From Mycobacterium pinniadriaticum (GTDB lineage: Bacteria > Actinomycetota > Actinomycetes > Mycobacteriales > Mycobacteriaceae): a stretch of 64,000 bases of DNA. The notes below the pieces were generated by a model. That model worked only from the letters and a program-made list of their open reading frames with translations, had not been told where the DNA came from and ran no database searches. Positions 56,231 through 64,000 of the stretch are shown piece by piece (within the stretch, counting starts at the first letter, position 1; each line of letters begins with the position of its first letter). The DNA lies in contig NZ_JAPJDO010000013.1 in NCBI RefSeq assembly GCF_026242045.1, positions 1-64,000 of the forward strand. The letters run 5' to 3'. The translations under genes were made by a program, and so were the position numbers.

Positions 56231-57689
56231 CCAGATTCCCCCGATCGGAACCCGGATGAGCCAACTCGCCGCCGAGGAACCCGATCGCCCGGCTGTGAGC
56301 TGTGATGGCCGGACCCTCACCCGCGCGCAGTTGGAGTCGGCGTCCAACCGGTTGGCCCGTGCCTATGCCGAGTTGGGCGTCAAACAGGGCGATTACGTCA
56401 CGATCGCGGTGCCCAATTCGATCGAGTGGGTGCTGGCGACAGTGGCGGTGTGGAAACTCGGTGCGATTCCCCAGCCGTTGTCGCCGAGGCTGCCCGATGC
56501 CGAGTTCGAGGGGCTGCTCGACCTCAAGCCGCGCGGCCTGCTGGTGGGCCTTGCGGATCCGCGTGGTGTGGTGCCGTCAGTGGATGCCGACTTCACCGGA
56601 AGCCCGGATCTGTCCGACGATCCACTGCCGGAAGCGGTTTCGCCGTCGTGGAAGTCGATCGCCTCCGGCGGCAGCACCGGGCGGCCCAAGCTCATCGAAG
56701 CCGGTGGGGAGGGGCGGATCCCGGCCGAGCTACTGGCGATGTCGATGGGTAACGAGCCGACCGACACCCAGTTGGTGCCGGTGCCGTTGAGCCACAACAC
56801 CGGGTTCACATCGGCCACCATCGCGCTGCTGACCGGACAACACCTGGTGCTGCTGCCGCGGTTCGACCCGGAACGTTTCCTGCGGATCATCGGTGAATAC
56901 CGGGTCAACTACCTGACCACCGTGCCCACGATCATGCAGCGCCTGCTGCCGGTCTATCACGCCAACCCCGACGCCTACGACCTGTCGTCGCTGCGCCGGC
57001 TGTGGCATGTGGCCGCCGTGTGCCCGCCGAACGTCAAGCAGGCGTGGATCGACCTGCTCGGCCCGGATGCGGTGTGGGAACTGTACGGCGGCACCGAACT
57101 TCAGGCTTTGACGTTCATCAGCGGATCGGAATGGCTGACCCATCGCGGGTCGGTCGGCCGCGTGGTGGCCGGCGAGATGAAGGTGCTCGACGACGACGGC
57201 AATGAATGCCCGCCCGGGGTCCTCGGGGAGATCTACATGCGGCCGAACGAGGGCGCCGGACCGACCTATCGCTATATCGGCAGCACCGCCAAGTCCCGCG
57301 ACGGCTGGGACTCACTCGGCGATCTGGGCTGGTTCGACGATGAGGGGTATCTATACCTGGCCGATCGACGGGTCGACATGTTCACCGTCGGCGGGCGCAA
57401 CGTGTACCCGGCGGAGATCGAGAACGCTCTGTCCGAGCATCCGGCCGTGCTGTCCTGTCTGGTCGTCGGGGTTCCCCACGAGGACCTCGGCCAGGTGCCA
57501 TACGCGTTGATCCATACCGACGGCACCGCGCTCGACGACGGGGAGGTGACGACGTTCGTGGCACAACGACTGTCCGACTACAAGGTTCCGCGCGCGGTCG
57601 AGTTCGTCGACACCCCGCTGCGCGACGACGCCGGCAAAGCCCGCCGGTCGGCCGTGCGGGACGAGGTCATCGCCCGGCTGGGCCGCTAG
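56223..57689 (+). CDS. AMP-dependent acyl-CoA synthetase/ligase
   Basis: 488 residues from ATG 56223, inside the end of php. ANL enzyme: ATP loop SIASGGSTGRPKLIEAG (about residue 145), ELYGGTELQA (the YGxTE motif), GDLGWFDDEGYLYLADRRVDMFTVGGRNVYPAEIE and the catalytic lysine in DDAGKARRSAVRDE near the C terminus. It converts a carboxylic acid to its CoA thioester via an acyl-AMP. Closest in feel to bile-acid/steroid or short aromatic-acid CoA ligases; substrate unknown. Overlap with a lactonase suggests ring opening followed by CoA activation of the product. Confidence 0.88.
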   Translation: MSDQIPPIGTRMSQLAAEEPDRPAVSCDGRTLTRAQLESASNRLARAYAELGVKQGDYVTIAVPNSIEWVLATVAVWKLGAIPQPLSPRLPDAEFEGLLDLKPRGLLVGLADPRGVVPSVDADFTGSPDLSDDPLPEAVSPSWKSIASGGSTGRPKLIEAGGEGRIPAELLAMSMGNEPTDTQLVPVPLSHNTGFTSATIALLTGQHLVLLPRFDPERFLRIIGEYRVNYLTTVPTIMQRLLPVYHANPDAYDLSSLRRLWHVAAVCPPNVKQAWIDLLGPDAVWELYGGTELQALTFISGSEWLTHRGSVGRVVAGEMKVLDDDGNECPPGVLGEIYMRPNEGAGPTYRYIGSTAKSRDGWDSLGDLGWFDDEGYLYLADRRVDMFTVGGRNVYPAEIENALSEHPAVLSCLVVGVPHEDLGQVPYALIHTDGTALDDGEVTTFVAQRLSDYKVPRAVEFVDTPLRDDAGKARRSAVRDEVIARLGR

Positions 57690-57695
57690 TCCGGT

Positions 57696-57747
57696 GATTT
57701 CGGCGCGCTTTCGTTCGCCCGTCAGCGGCGAAAAACGCGCCGAAATC
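57696..57747. terminator. Bidirectional terminator between convergent genes
   Basis: GATTTCGGCGCG (57696-57707) pairs with CGCGCCGAAATC (57736-57747), 12 bp perfect, with an inner TTCGCC/GGCGAA stem in the loop. It lies between the ligase stop and the convergent acyltransferase stop. Confidence 0.75.
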
Positions 57748-57765
57748 GCTGCGCCAGAACAACGA

Positions 57766-58941
57766 TCATCGCGCGATCACCGGCTCGGGCGCATCGCTGA
57801 CCGAACTGTCCAGCGGCGGCACCGGCGCCCGTCGGTACTCCCAGCGCCGCAGCGCGTTCCGGCACGGTGACTCGACAAGCGCATAGCTGACGGCCGCCAT
57901 CGCGAAACCCAGCACCAGTGTCATCACCAACACGACGATCAGATTGCCGTTGAACATGAACTTGCCGACCATCGGGAAGACCATCACCAACGCCGCGAGG
58001 TGCCACACGAACAGCCCGTAGGACCACCGGCCCAGGGTGACCATGACGCGGCCGCCCAGGATCGGGTGGGCGGTGTCGGGACGGTCGAGCACCAGCGGCG
58101 CCAGCAGCGCCCAGGCGACAATCGCCCCCATCGACGTGCGAACCACGAACTGCCCCAACGTCGCCGGAACCAGGTCCTTGGGCCCGGCCAGCGGTGAAGC
58201 CGAGATCAGATACGCCACCAGCGCGATACCCGTGATCGCCCAGCGGTTCCGGGCCAGCTTGTGCGCCCACCCCGGCGGGCTGACAGTCCACTCGGCCAGC
58301 AGCATTCCCGCGGCGAACCACGATGCGTAGGCCGGCGGCCAGTTCAGGAAGTTCACGCCCTGTGCGGTGTGGATGGGGAGCAGGCCCCAGCCCAGGCTGG
58401 CCAGCGCCACCGCCGCGATCACCGGCACCCGGGCCCGCACCGGCAACCGGCGCGCCAGAAGGGCCAGGATCGGGAGTGCGAGATAGAAGCTGACCTCCAC
58501 CGACAGGCTCCACATCTGGGTCAGACCGGCGGTCAGGGTGAGCGGGACGTAGACCTGCGTCAACGTGAGGTTGGCCCACCACACCGTGAAGTTGGCGTGG
58601 TTTGCTTCCGGCAACAGGGTCAGGATGACGACGACCGCCACGACATATCCGGGCATGATGCGCACCAGGCGTGAGCGCAGATAGTGACCCGTCGGCGGCC
58701 GGTGGCGCCGTCCCCGGGCCGCCGCCGCGTGACCGCGCCAGAGCAGGAAACCCGACAGCGCGAAGAACACCGCGACGGCCAGGTCGAAGCGGTGCAGCAG
58801 CCGTCCGATCACCGGGCCGGTGGTCCCGGTCTGGAAGGCGACATGGGTGAGGACGACGCCCATGGCCGCGCAGGCTCGCATCCCTTCCACGGCGGGCAGG
58901 AAACCGCGGGTGCCCCCGACCTGCTCCGCCTGCACTGTCAT
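57766..58941 (-). CDS. Acyltransferase-3 family membrane protein (Rv0228-like)
   Basis: 391 residues from ATG 58941. Ten or so membrane helices and the AT3 signature FLPAVEGMRACAAMGVVLTHVAFQTG (conserved Arg and His of the R/K-x10-H motif near residue 20), followed by FDLAVAVFFALSGFLLWRG. Proteins of this family move acetyl or other acyl groups to exported polysaccharides and lipids across the membrane. Position and length match M. tuberculosis Rv0228. The acceptor is unknown; the neighbourhood suggests arabinan or a glycolipid of the envelope. Confidence 0.9.
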   Translation of the reverse strand: MTVQAEQVGGTRGFLPAVEGMRACAAMGVVLTHVAFQTGTTGPVIGRLLHRFDLAVAVFFALSGFLLWRGHAAAARGRRHRPPTGHYLRSRLVRIMPGYVVAVVVILTLLPEANHANFTVWWANLTLTQVYVPLTLTAGLTQMWSLSVEVSFYLALPILALLARRLPVRARVPVIAAVALASLGWGLLPIHTAQGVNFLNWPPAYASWFAAGMLLAEWTVSPPGWAHKLARNRWAITGIALVAYLISASPLAGPKDLVPATLGQFVVRTSMGAIVAWALLAPLVLDRPDTAHPILGGRVMVTLGRWSYGLFVWHLAALVMVFPMVGKFMFNGNLIVVLVMTLVLGFAMAAVSYALVESPCRNALRRWEYRRAPVPPLDSSVSDAPEPVIAR

Positions 58942-59110
58942 GGAGCCAGTCTGCCGGGCCAGGCGTTGCCTGCGAAAGTGGGTACACCTGGGCTGCGGTG
59001 ATGACCTCCTAACGAGCCGGTGCCCCGGCCGCTGCTGTTAGGGTCAGACACGTTTGCTTCGCCGTCAGGCGACGCAGAGCACGATCGGGAGCGAGGGAGG
59101 CCACGGCAGC

Positions 59111-60310
59111 GTGAATCGCGCGGGCATGTTGCGTATCACGGCATACGGCATCATCGGGCTCGGGGCCGCCCTGCTGATCGCCGCGCTGCTGTTGTCGACC
59201 TACACCTCCGGCAAGATCGAGAAGATTCCGCTCGACATCGACGAGACGTTGGTCAGCGACGGAACCGGCAGCGCACTGGATCCGTCGTCGCTCTCGGGCG
59301 AGCAGTTCGTGATCGACAAGAACGTCCCCCTGGTGTCGCAACAGCAGATCACCGTCGAATCGCCGGCCAACGCCGATGTCGTGACCTTGCAGGTCGGTAC
59401 CAGCGTTCGGCGCACCGACAAGCAACAGGACAACGGGTTGCTGCTGGCCATGGTCGATACCGTGACGGTGAACCGCAGCACCGCGATGGCGGTGTCCGAT
59501 GACACCCACCCCGGCGGATCGGTGCAGAAGCCGCGGACCGTGGAGGACGACAAGCCGCCGACCAACATCGCGTTGCCGCACGAGGGCCTGGCCTACCGGT
59601 TCCCGTTCAACACCGAGAAGAAGACGTATCCGTACTTCGACCCGATCGCCCAGAAGGCCTTCGACGCCAACTACGACGGCCAGGAGGACGTCAACGGGCT
59701 GACGACCTACCGGTTCACCCAGAACGTCGGGTACGACGCCGATGGCAAGTTGGTCGACCCGATCAAGTACGCGTCCCTCTACGACAACGATATCGACGGC
59801 GAGGTGACCGCGCGCGCCTCGCAGTGGGGCCTGCCCGGACCGCCGGACGAGCCGATCACCATGACCCGCTACTACGCCGCACAGCGCACATTCTGGGTGG
59901 ATCCGGTCACCGGGGTGATCGTCAAGGAATCCGAGCACGCCAACCATTACTACGCCCGCGACGCGCTGCGCCCGGAGATGGAGCTGGCCGACTACAAGGT
60001 CACCTCGACCGAGCAGACCGTCGAGTCGCGGGTGGCCTCGGCGCGCGATGAACGCGACCGGGTGGGGCTGTGGTCGCGGGTGCTGCCGATCAGCTTCACG
60101 GCGGCCGGCCTGGTGGCGCTGGTCGGCGGGGTACTGCTGGGGACGTTCAGCATTCGTGCCGAGTCCGCGCTGATCGATCCCGGCCTGGACACCACCGACC
60201 ATGGCTTCTTCGGCAAGGACGAAACCGGGCCGATGCCCGCCGCCGAGGCTGCGACCGAAAAGCTGCCCGCGGCGAGACCGGATCTGGAGCCCCCGCCGCC
60301 CCAGCGGTGA
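59111..60310 (+). CDS. DUF3068/PorA-type envelope membrane protein (Rv0227c-like)
   Basis: 399 residues from GTG 59111 with GGGAGG about 12 bases upstream (an ATG five codons later is an alternative). One N-terminal helix (ITAYGIIGLGAALLIAALLLSTY) and one near the C terminus (ISFTAAGLVALVGGVLLGTF) enclose a large extracytoplasmic domain with YRFPFNTEKKTYPYFDPIAQKAFDA and GLTTYRFTQ. This layout is the DUF3068 family, whose members in mycobacteria are linked to cell envelope growth; the homologue of Rv0227c is reported essential in M. tuberculosis screens. Seven bases separate it from the next membrane protein. Confidence 0.88.
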   Translation: MNRAGMLRITAYGIIGLGAALLIAALLLSTYTSGKIEKIPLDIDETLVSDGTGSALDPSSLSGEQFVIDKNVPLVSQQQITVESPANADVVTLQVGTSVRRTDKQQDNGLLLAMVDTVTVNRSTAMAVSDDTHPGGSVQKPRTVEDDKPPTNIALPHEGLAYRFPFNTEKKTYPYFDPIAQKAFDANYDGQEDVNGLTTYRFTQNVGYDADGKLVDPIKYASLYDNDIDGEVTARASQWGLPGPPDEPITMTRYYAAQRTFWVDPVTGVIVKESEHANHYYARDALRPEMELADYKVTSTEQTVESRVASARDERDRVGLWSRVLPISFTAAGLVALVGGVLLGTFSIRAESALIDPGLDTTDHGFFGKDETGPMPAAEAATEKLPAARPDLEPPPPQR

Positions 60311-60317
60311 GCTCGGG

Positions 60318-62066
60318 ATGACCCAGGCACGCCGGGCGCTGGAGTGGGTGGTGCCGGGATATGCCCTCCTGCTCGCACTCGCGGTGACCGCGCCGCTGCT
60401 GGCCCCCGGCTATCTGCTGCTACGCGACGCGGTGTCCACCCCGCGTTCGTACCTCACCGACACCGCCCTGGGGCTGGGTGAGTCGGCGCCGCGCGCGGTG
60501 CCGCAGGATTTTCTGATCGCTGCGGTGTCCCCGGTCCTCGACGGCGGCGTCGTCGTCAAGGTGCTGCTGATCGCCGGACTGTTTCTGGCCGGCTGGGGCG
60601 CGGCACGGTTGTCCGCCGTCCTAGTCCCCGACGCCGGGATCGCCGGCCAGGTGGTGGCCGCCACCGTTGCGGTGTGGAATCCGTATGTCGCCGAGCGGCT
60701 GCTGCAGGGGCACTGGAGCCTCCTAGTGGGCTACGGCTGCCTGCCCTGGGTCGCGGCCGCCATACTCCGGCTGCGCGACACCGAACCGGGCCCGGGATGG
60801 GCGCGGTGGGCGGTACCGGTGTTCTGGATCGCGCTGGCCGGCCTGACGCCGACGGGTCTGTTACTGGCCACCCTGATGGGGCTGGCCTGCACCGCGGTGC
60901 CCGGCGGCGGGGTGTCGCGGCCGCGGTGTGTGACCGGGGTGCTGATCACCGCGCTGCTCACCGCGCTGCCATGGCTGGCGGCCGCGGTGTTGGGCAACGG
61001 ACTGGGCTCGTCACCGGCCTCCGGGGTGGTCGCGTTCGCCGCTCGCGCCGAACCGGGCCTGGGCACCCTCGGCAGCCTGGCCGGCCTGGGCGGGATCTGG
61101 AACGCCGAGGCCGTTCCGTCCTCGCGGACCACCCTGGTGGCGTTGCTGGCGACGGGGGTCCTGCTGGGTGTCGTCGCGGCCGGGTTGCCGACGGTGCTGC
61201 GCCGCCGCGGCGCGATCCCGCTATCGGTACTGGCCGTGGCCGGAGTGCTGATGCCCGCGGTCCTGGCCACCGGGCCGGGGTTGTCGGTGCTGCGCGCGCT
61301 GGTCGAGGCGGCCCCCGGGGTGGGGGTGCTGCGGGACGGCCAGAAGTGGGTCGCCCTGGCGATGCCGGGTTATGCCGTTGCCGGCGCGGCCGCGGTGGTG
61401 ACGCTACGACGTTGGCTGCGCCCGGCCGTCACCGCGCTGGTGTGCGTTGTCGCGTTGGTCGCGGTGCTGCCCGACCTGGCCTTCGGCGCCTGGGGCAAGG
61501 TCGGGTCGGTGCGCTATCCGCCGGGGTGGTCGACCGTGGCCGGCATCATCAATGCCGCGCCGGCGGATGTGGCCGTGCTGCCCGCCGACAGCATGCGCCA
61601 GTTCAGCTGGGCCGGCTCGGCTCCCGTGCTCGACCCGTTGCCGCGCTGGGTTCGCGCCGAGGTGCTGGCGACCGGCGATCTGACCATCTCGGGCCAGTCC
61701 GTTCCCGGCGAGGGCGGCCACGCCCGCGTGATTCAGCGGATGCTGCTGGTCGGGGGCCACCCCGCGGCCCTGGCCGAGGCCGGGGTCGGCTGGTTGGTCG
61801 TCGAATCCGGTAGCGCGGGCACGACAGGGGACGCCCAGCGCACGCTCCAGCTCCTGCCGGTGGTCTATCGCGATGCCGATCTCGCGCTGTACCGCGTCGG
61901 CGGGGTGAGTCGGGCTGCGCCGCACGGGAAACGGGCCGTGGTCATCGCCACTCACCTGGTATGGCTAGCGCTGCTGATCGGGGCCGGGGCCACTGTTCTG
62001 GTCGGCCGACGACGCACGCGCGCTCGTTTCGCCCAAACCGACGAACCGCCGCGCAAGTTCGAGTAG
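60318..62066 (+). CDS. Polytopic membrane protein (Rv0226c-like)
   Basis: 582 residues from ATG 60318, seven bases after the previous stop. About twelve membrane helices and no cytoplasmic domain of note. The motif VAATVAVWNPYVAERLLQGHWSLLVGYGCLPW (about residues 110-140) and a C-terminal extracellular segment (VLPADSMRQFSW) resemble GT-C-like transmembrane proteins; a glycosyltransferase role is possible but I see no assured catalytic DxD/DE pair. Homologue of Rv0226c by position. Co-transcribed with the DUF3068 gene, the two are likely partners in envelope assembly. Confidence 0.8.
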   Translation: MTQARRALEWVVPGYALLLALAVTAPLLAPGYLLLRDAVSTPRSYLTDTALGLGESAPRAVPQDFLIAAVSPVLDGGVVVKVLLIAGLFLAGWGAARLSAVLVPDAGIAGQVVAATVAVWNPYVAERLLQGHWSLLVGYGCLPWVAAAILRLRDTEPGPGWARWAVPVFWIALAGLTPTGLLLATLMGLACTAVPGGGVSRPRCVTGVLITALLTALPWLAAAVLGNGLGSSPASGVVAFAARAEPGLGTLGSLAGLGGIWNAEAVPSSRTTLVALLATGVLLGVVAAGLPTVLRRRGAIPLSVLAVAGVLMPAVLATGPGLSVLRALVEAAPGVGVLRDGQKWVALAMPGYAVAGAAAVVTLRRWLRPAVTALVCVVALVAVLPDLAFGAWGKVGSVRYPPGWSTVAGIINAAPADVAVLPADSMRQFSWAGSAPVLDPLPRWVRAEVLATGDLTISGQSVPGEGGHARVIQRMLLVGGHPAALAEAGVGWLVVESGSAGTTGDAQRTLQLLPVVYRDADLALYRVGGVSRAAPHGKRAVVIATHLVWLALLIGAGATVLVGRRRTRARFAQTDEPPRKFE

Positions 62067-62116
62067 ATCGCGCCAAAACGTCGATCTCGGCGCGGTGGAA
62101 TCAACCCCTGACGCGC

Positions 62117-62503
62117 TCAGTCGGTGTGGTTGCCATAGCGCTGGCGGTACTCCTCGTGGATCTCGGCGTCGCGCTTGCGGGCGCGTTCGTCCACCAGCGC
62201 CGGATCCAGACCATGCTGACGGAGCCGGTAGGTGCGCCAGATCTTGTCCAGCGCGTGGGTGAAGTACAGGAACGGCAGGATCAGCAGGGCCGTCATCGCC
62301 AAGTGCATCGGCACGGTGGTGGGAATCAGCCATAACGGAGCCGTCATCAGCAACCCGGGGAGGATCACCCGGATGAACGTACGGCGCTGCGCGCCCTTTC
62401 CGGTCACGTCGTTTCGCACCCAGTCATGCATCGACGGCGGCAGGACCTTGCCGTAGCAGTAGGCGATGTACTGCGCAGGGTTGGGACGGGTGCTGTCGCT
62501 CAT
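62117..62503 (-). CDS. DUF5313 small membrane protein
   Basis: 128 residues from ATG 62503. The start PNPAQYIAYCYGKVLPPSMHDWVRNDVTGKGAQRRTFIRVILP and two adjacent membrane helices (residues 49-83) followed by a charged helical tail (LDKIWRTYRLRQHGLDPALVDERARKRD) are the DUF5313 pattern, restricted to mycobacteria and relatives. Function unknown. It lies 13 bases downstream of the glycosyltransferase gene in the same direction and is probably co-transcribed. Confidence 0.85.
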   Translation of the reverse strand: MSDSTRPNPAQYIAYCYGKVLPPSMHDWVRNDVTGKGAQRRTFIRVILPGLLMTAPLWLIPTTVPMHLAMTALLILPFLYFTHALDKIWRTYRLRQHGLDPALVDERARKRDAEIHEEYRQRYGNHTD

Positions 62504-62516
62504 AGCCTTCGTACTC

Positions 62517-63674
62517 CTAGATCACACCGCTGACACGGGTTCCAACGTGCACCGCTTCCAGGACATTCCGCATGGCGTCGGCGCTCTGCCGCCAGGAGAA
62601 GTCCCGGCTGCGGACTTTGGCCTTGGCGCCGAGCTCGTCCCGCAGGACATGTTCGGCCAGCAGGTATTCCAGGCGATCGACCAAGCCGTCATGGTCGTCA
62701 ACCAGCACACCAGTCACGCCGTCGATGACTGAATCGGTGAGGCCCCCCGAGGATCGGTAGCCGATGGTCGGCACACCGTGCTGGGCGGCCTCGATGACGG
62801 CCAAACCCCAGCCTTCTTTGCGGGACGGCAACACATGCACCCAGGATCGTTGTACGACATCGTGTTTGACCTCGTCGTCGACGTGACCGTGGAAGGTCAC
62901 CGCATCGGAGATGCCGAGGCGCTCGGCCCGCTCGACCAGCCGGTCGTGCCACCACCCCCCGCCGACGATGTCCAGGTGAAGACCGGCGATGCGAGGCCGG
63001 AGTGCGGCCACCGCATCCAGCACGTCCTCGATCTGCTTGTGCGGCACCAGCCTCGACAGCACGACGACCCGGGGGGTCGGCGACCGCTGGCCGGTGAGAG
63101 TCTCCGGTGGCGCCTCGTCGAGGCCGTTGCGGACCACGGCGATCCGCGCGGCGTCGACACCGAGGTCGGACAAATCCCGCGCCGACGGCAGGGAGACCGT
63201 GACGTACTGGTTGCGCCGGTGCAGGCGCGGGGAGAGCCAGGACTCGACCAGCCAGCCCAACCGACCGACGAAACGACCGGCGACCGGCCACTGTTCGCGG
63301 TGGCAGTGATGGACCAGCACCGCCACCCGTCGTCCGAACGCGAGCCGAGCCAGGAACGGCACCCCGTTCTGGGTGTCGATGACGACGTCGGGACGCACCC
63401 GCCGCAGCGGGCCGAGCCCCAGCCGCGCGGCGACCATTGCCAGTCCCGCCCAGATGTAGACGCTGTAGGGCCCGCCGCCGCGGCTGATGGTGACGCCGTC
63501 GACGACCTCGCGGCGGGGGGCGCCCCGGTACCGGGCAGTGCGCAGGGTTACGGCGATGCCCGAGGAGGCCAGCAGCGTGCCAATGCGCTGGACGTAGGTT
63601 TCGCTGCCGCCGCCCTGTGGGTGGCCAGTGTCCCGCCAGCACAACAGCAGGACGGAGCGAACGGTGGTGGACAT
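62517..63674 (-). CDS. GT4 family glycosyltransferase (Rv0225-like)
   Basis: 385 residues from ATG 63674. GT-B fold: N-terminal PQGGGSETYVQRIGTLLASSG loop for substrate binding, a middle VVLSRLVPHKQIEDVLDAVAAL, and the C-terminal donor motif SRKEGWGLAVIEAAQHGVPTIGYRSSGG (E-x7-E). Retaining transfer from a nucleotide sugar, probably to a lipid-linked acceptor at the inner membrane face. Length and position match M. tuberculosis Rv0225. Divergent from the methyltransferase at 63776, as in that genome, with about 100 bases between the starts. Confidence 0.92.
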   Translation of the reverse strand: MSTTVRSVLLLCWRDTGHPQGGGSETYVQRIGTLLASSGIAVTLRTARYRGAPRREVVDGVTISRGGGPYSVYIWAGLAMVAARLGLGPLRRVRPDVVIDTQNGVPFLARLAFGRRVAVLVHHCHREQWPVAGRFVGRLGWLVESWLSPRLHRRNQYVTVSLPSARDLSDLGVDAARIAVVRNGLDEAPPETLTGQRSPTPRVVVLSRLVPHKQIEDVLDAVAALRPRIAGLHLDIVGGGWWHDRLVERAERLGISDAVTFHGHVDDEVKHDVVQRSWVHVLPSRKEGWGLAVIEAAQHGVPTIGYRSSGGLTDSVIDGVTGVLVDDHDGLVDRLEYLLAEHVLRDELGAKAKVRSRDFSWRQSADAMRNVLEAVHVGTRVSGVI

Positions 63675-63775
63675 CGGGGTTCAGCCTAGCCCCGGATCGA
63701 GTTTCACTTTCTGCAGAGTCGTACTCGAACTTTTCCTGCGAAACGTGCAATTCGACGCGTGGATAGGGTGAGCCG

Positions 63776-64000
63776 ATGGCCGTCACCGACCTGTTCGCCC
63801 AGCGCGCAAGGCTAGGCCGTTCGGTACGGCTGCTGTCCGAATTCCGTCACGAACAACGCGACCCGGCCCGCTTCTACGGCGCCCTGGCCGCCGACACCGC
63901 CGACATGGTCGACGATCTCTGGCGGGCCACCCACCCTGAAGACCCCGCGGGGCACACTGTCGTCGACGTCGGCGGTGGTCCCGGCTACTTCGCCACCGCG
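63776..64000 (+). CDS. SAM-dependent methyltransferase, 5' part only (Rv0224c-like)
   Basis: 75 residues before the window ends. The start is ATG 63776 with TAGGGT six bases upstream, a leaderless look. The SAM-binding motif I, TVVDVGGGPGYFATA, is the last thing visible (about residue 61). By position it is the homologue of Rv0224c, a class I methyltransferase. The substrate is unknown. Confidence 0.85.
   Translation, partial: MAVTDLFAQRARLGRSVRLLSEFRHEQRDPARFYGALAADTADMVDDLWRATHPEDPAGHTVVDVGGGPGYFATA

Noticed and set aside
57722..58987. Reverse-strand 421-residue ORF overlapping the acyltransferase
   Set aside because: It is a frame shadow with Gly/Arg/Ala-rich low-complexity sequence; the AT3 signature is in the frame at 57766-58941.

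Overview
The window is high-GC actinobacterial DNA from a mycobacterium, most likely a rapidly growing Mycolicibacterium. This rests on gene content: MmpS/MmpL proteins, PapA, FadD/FAAL, mycolyl-arabinan enzymes (AftD), LpqI, FadE5-FadA2-FabG4-HtdX, and a gene order that follows the M. tuberculosis Rv0224c-Rv0265c block as I remember it. Homologue names are assigned from recalled sequences and synteny, not from a search.

Layout. 1-2.6 kb: the 5' part of a cytochrome P450 divergent from a TetR regulator and a siderophore-interacting flavoreductase, with a perfect 12-bp inverted repeat between them, then a small membrane protein behind a CRP-like site. 2.8-5.7 kb: a LysE exporter and a divergent pair (AttH/CrtC-like protein, APH-type phosphotransferase). 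6.1-11.5 kb: a Tat-exported iron-siderophore binding lipoprotein, a queuosine-precursor transporter, the 5-oxoprolinase subunits pxpB-pxpC, the chromosomal aminoglycoside 2'-N-acetyltransferase, an AhpD-like protein and an MBL-fold hydrolase. 11.8-15.7 kb: a MarR-MmpS-MmpL operon. 15.7-21.4 kb: an Hsp20 gene with a HspR-type HAIR element and an ECF-sigma promoter, a PEP-mutase-family enzyme, and the three-gene succinate dehydrogenase Sdh1.

21.4-41.3 kb is the centrepiece: a glycolipid locus (FAAL fadD23, SfLAP/Gap membrane protein, PE-PPE acyltransferase, MmpL10, PapA3 and a bimodular 3676-residue polyketide synthase). Its gene set and position between sdh1 and fadE5 match the known trehalose polyphleate (TPP) locus. 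The expected division of labour is: FadD23 activates and loads a fatty acid; Pks extends it to polyunsaturated phleic acids using malonyl units; PapA3 acylates trehalose; MmpL10 exports the intermediate; the PE-PPE protein completes acylation outside the membrane.

41.3-50.9 kb: a lipid-oxidation group (fadE5, an alpha/beta hydrolase, fadA2, fabG4, htdX, a TetR regulator), with the same 14-bp inverted repeat in front of fadE5 and between fadA2 and fabG4; then lpqI. 50.8-64 kb: a cell-envelope group (DUF2613 protein, arabinofuranosyltransferase aftD, phosphotriesterase-like lactonase php, an acyl-CoA ligase, an acyltransferase-3, two envelope membrane proteins, a DUF5313 protein, a GT4 glycosyltransferase and the start of a SAM methyltransferase). 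No tRNA, rRNA, CRISPR array or intact insertion sequence was seen. Several starts lie 6-7 nt after a TANNNT box, the usual look of mycobacterial leaderless genes.
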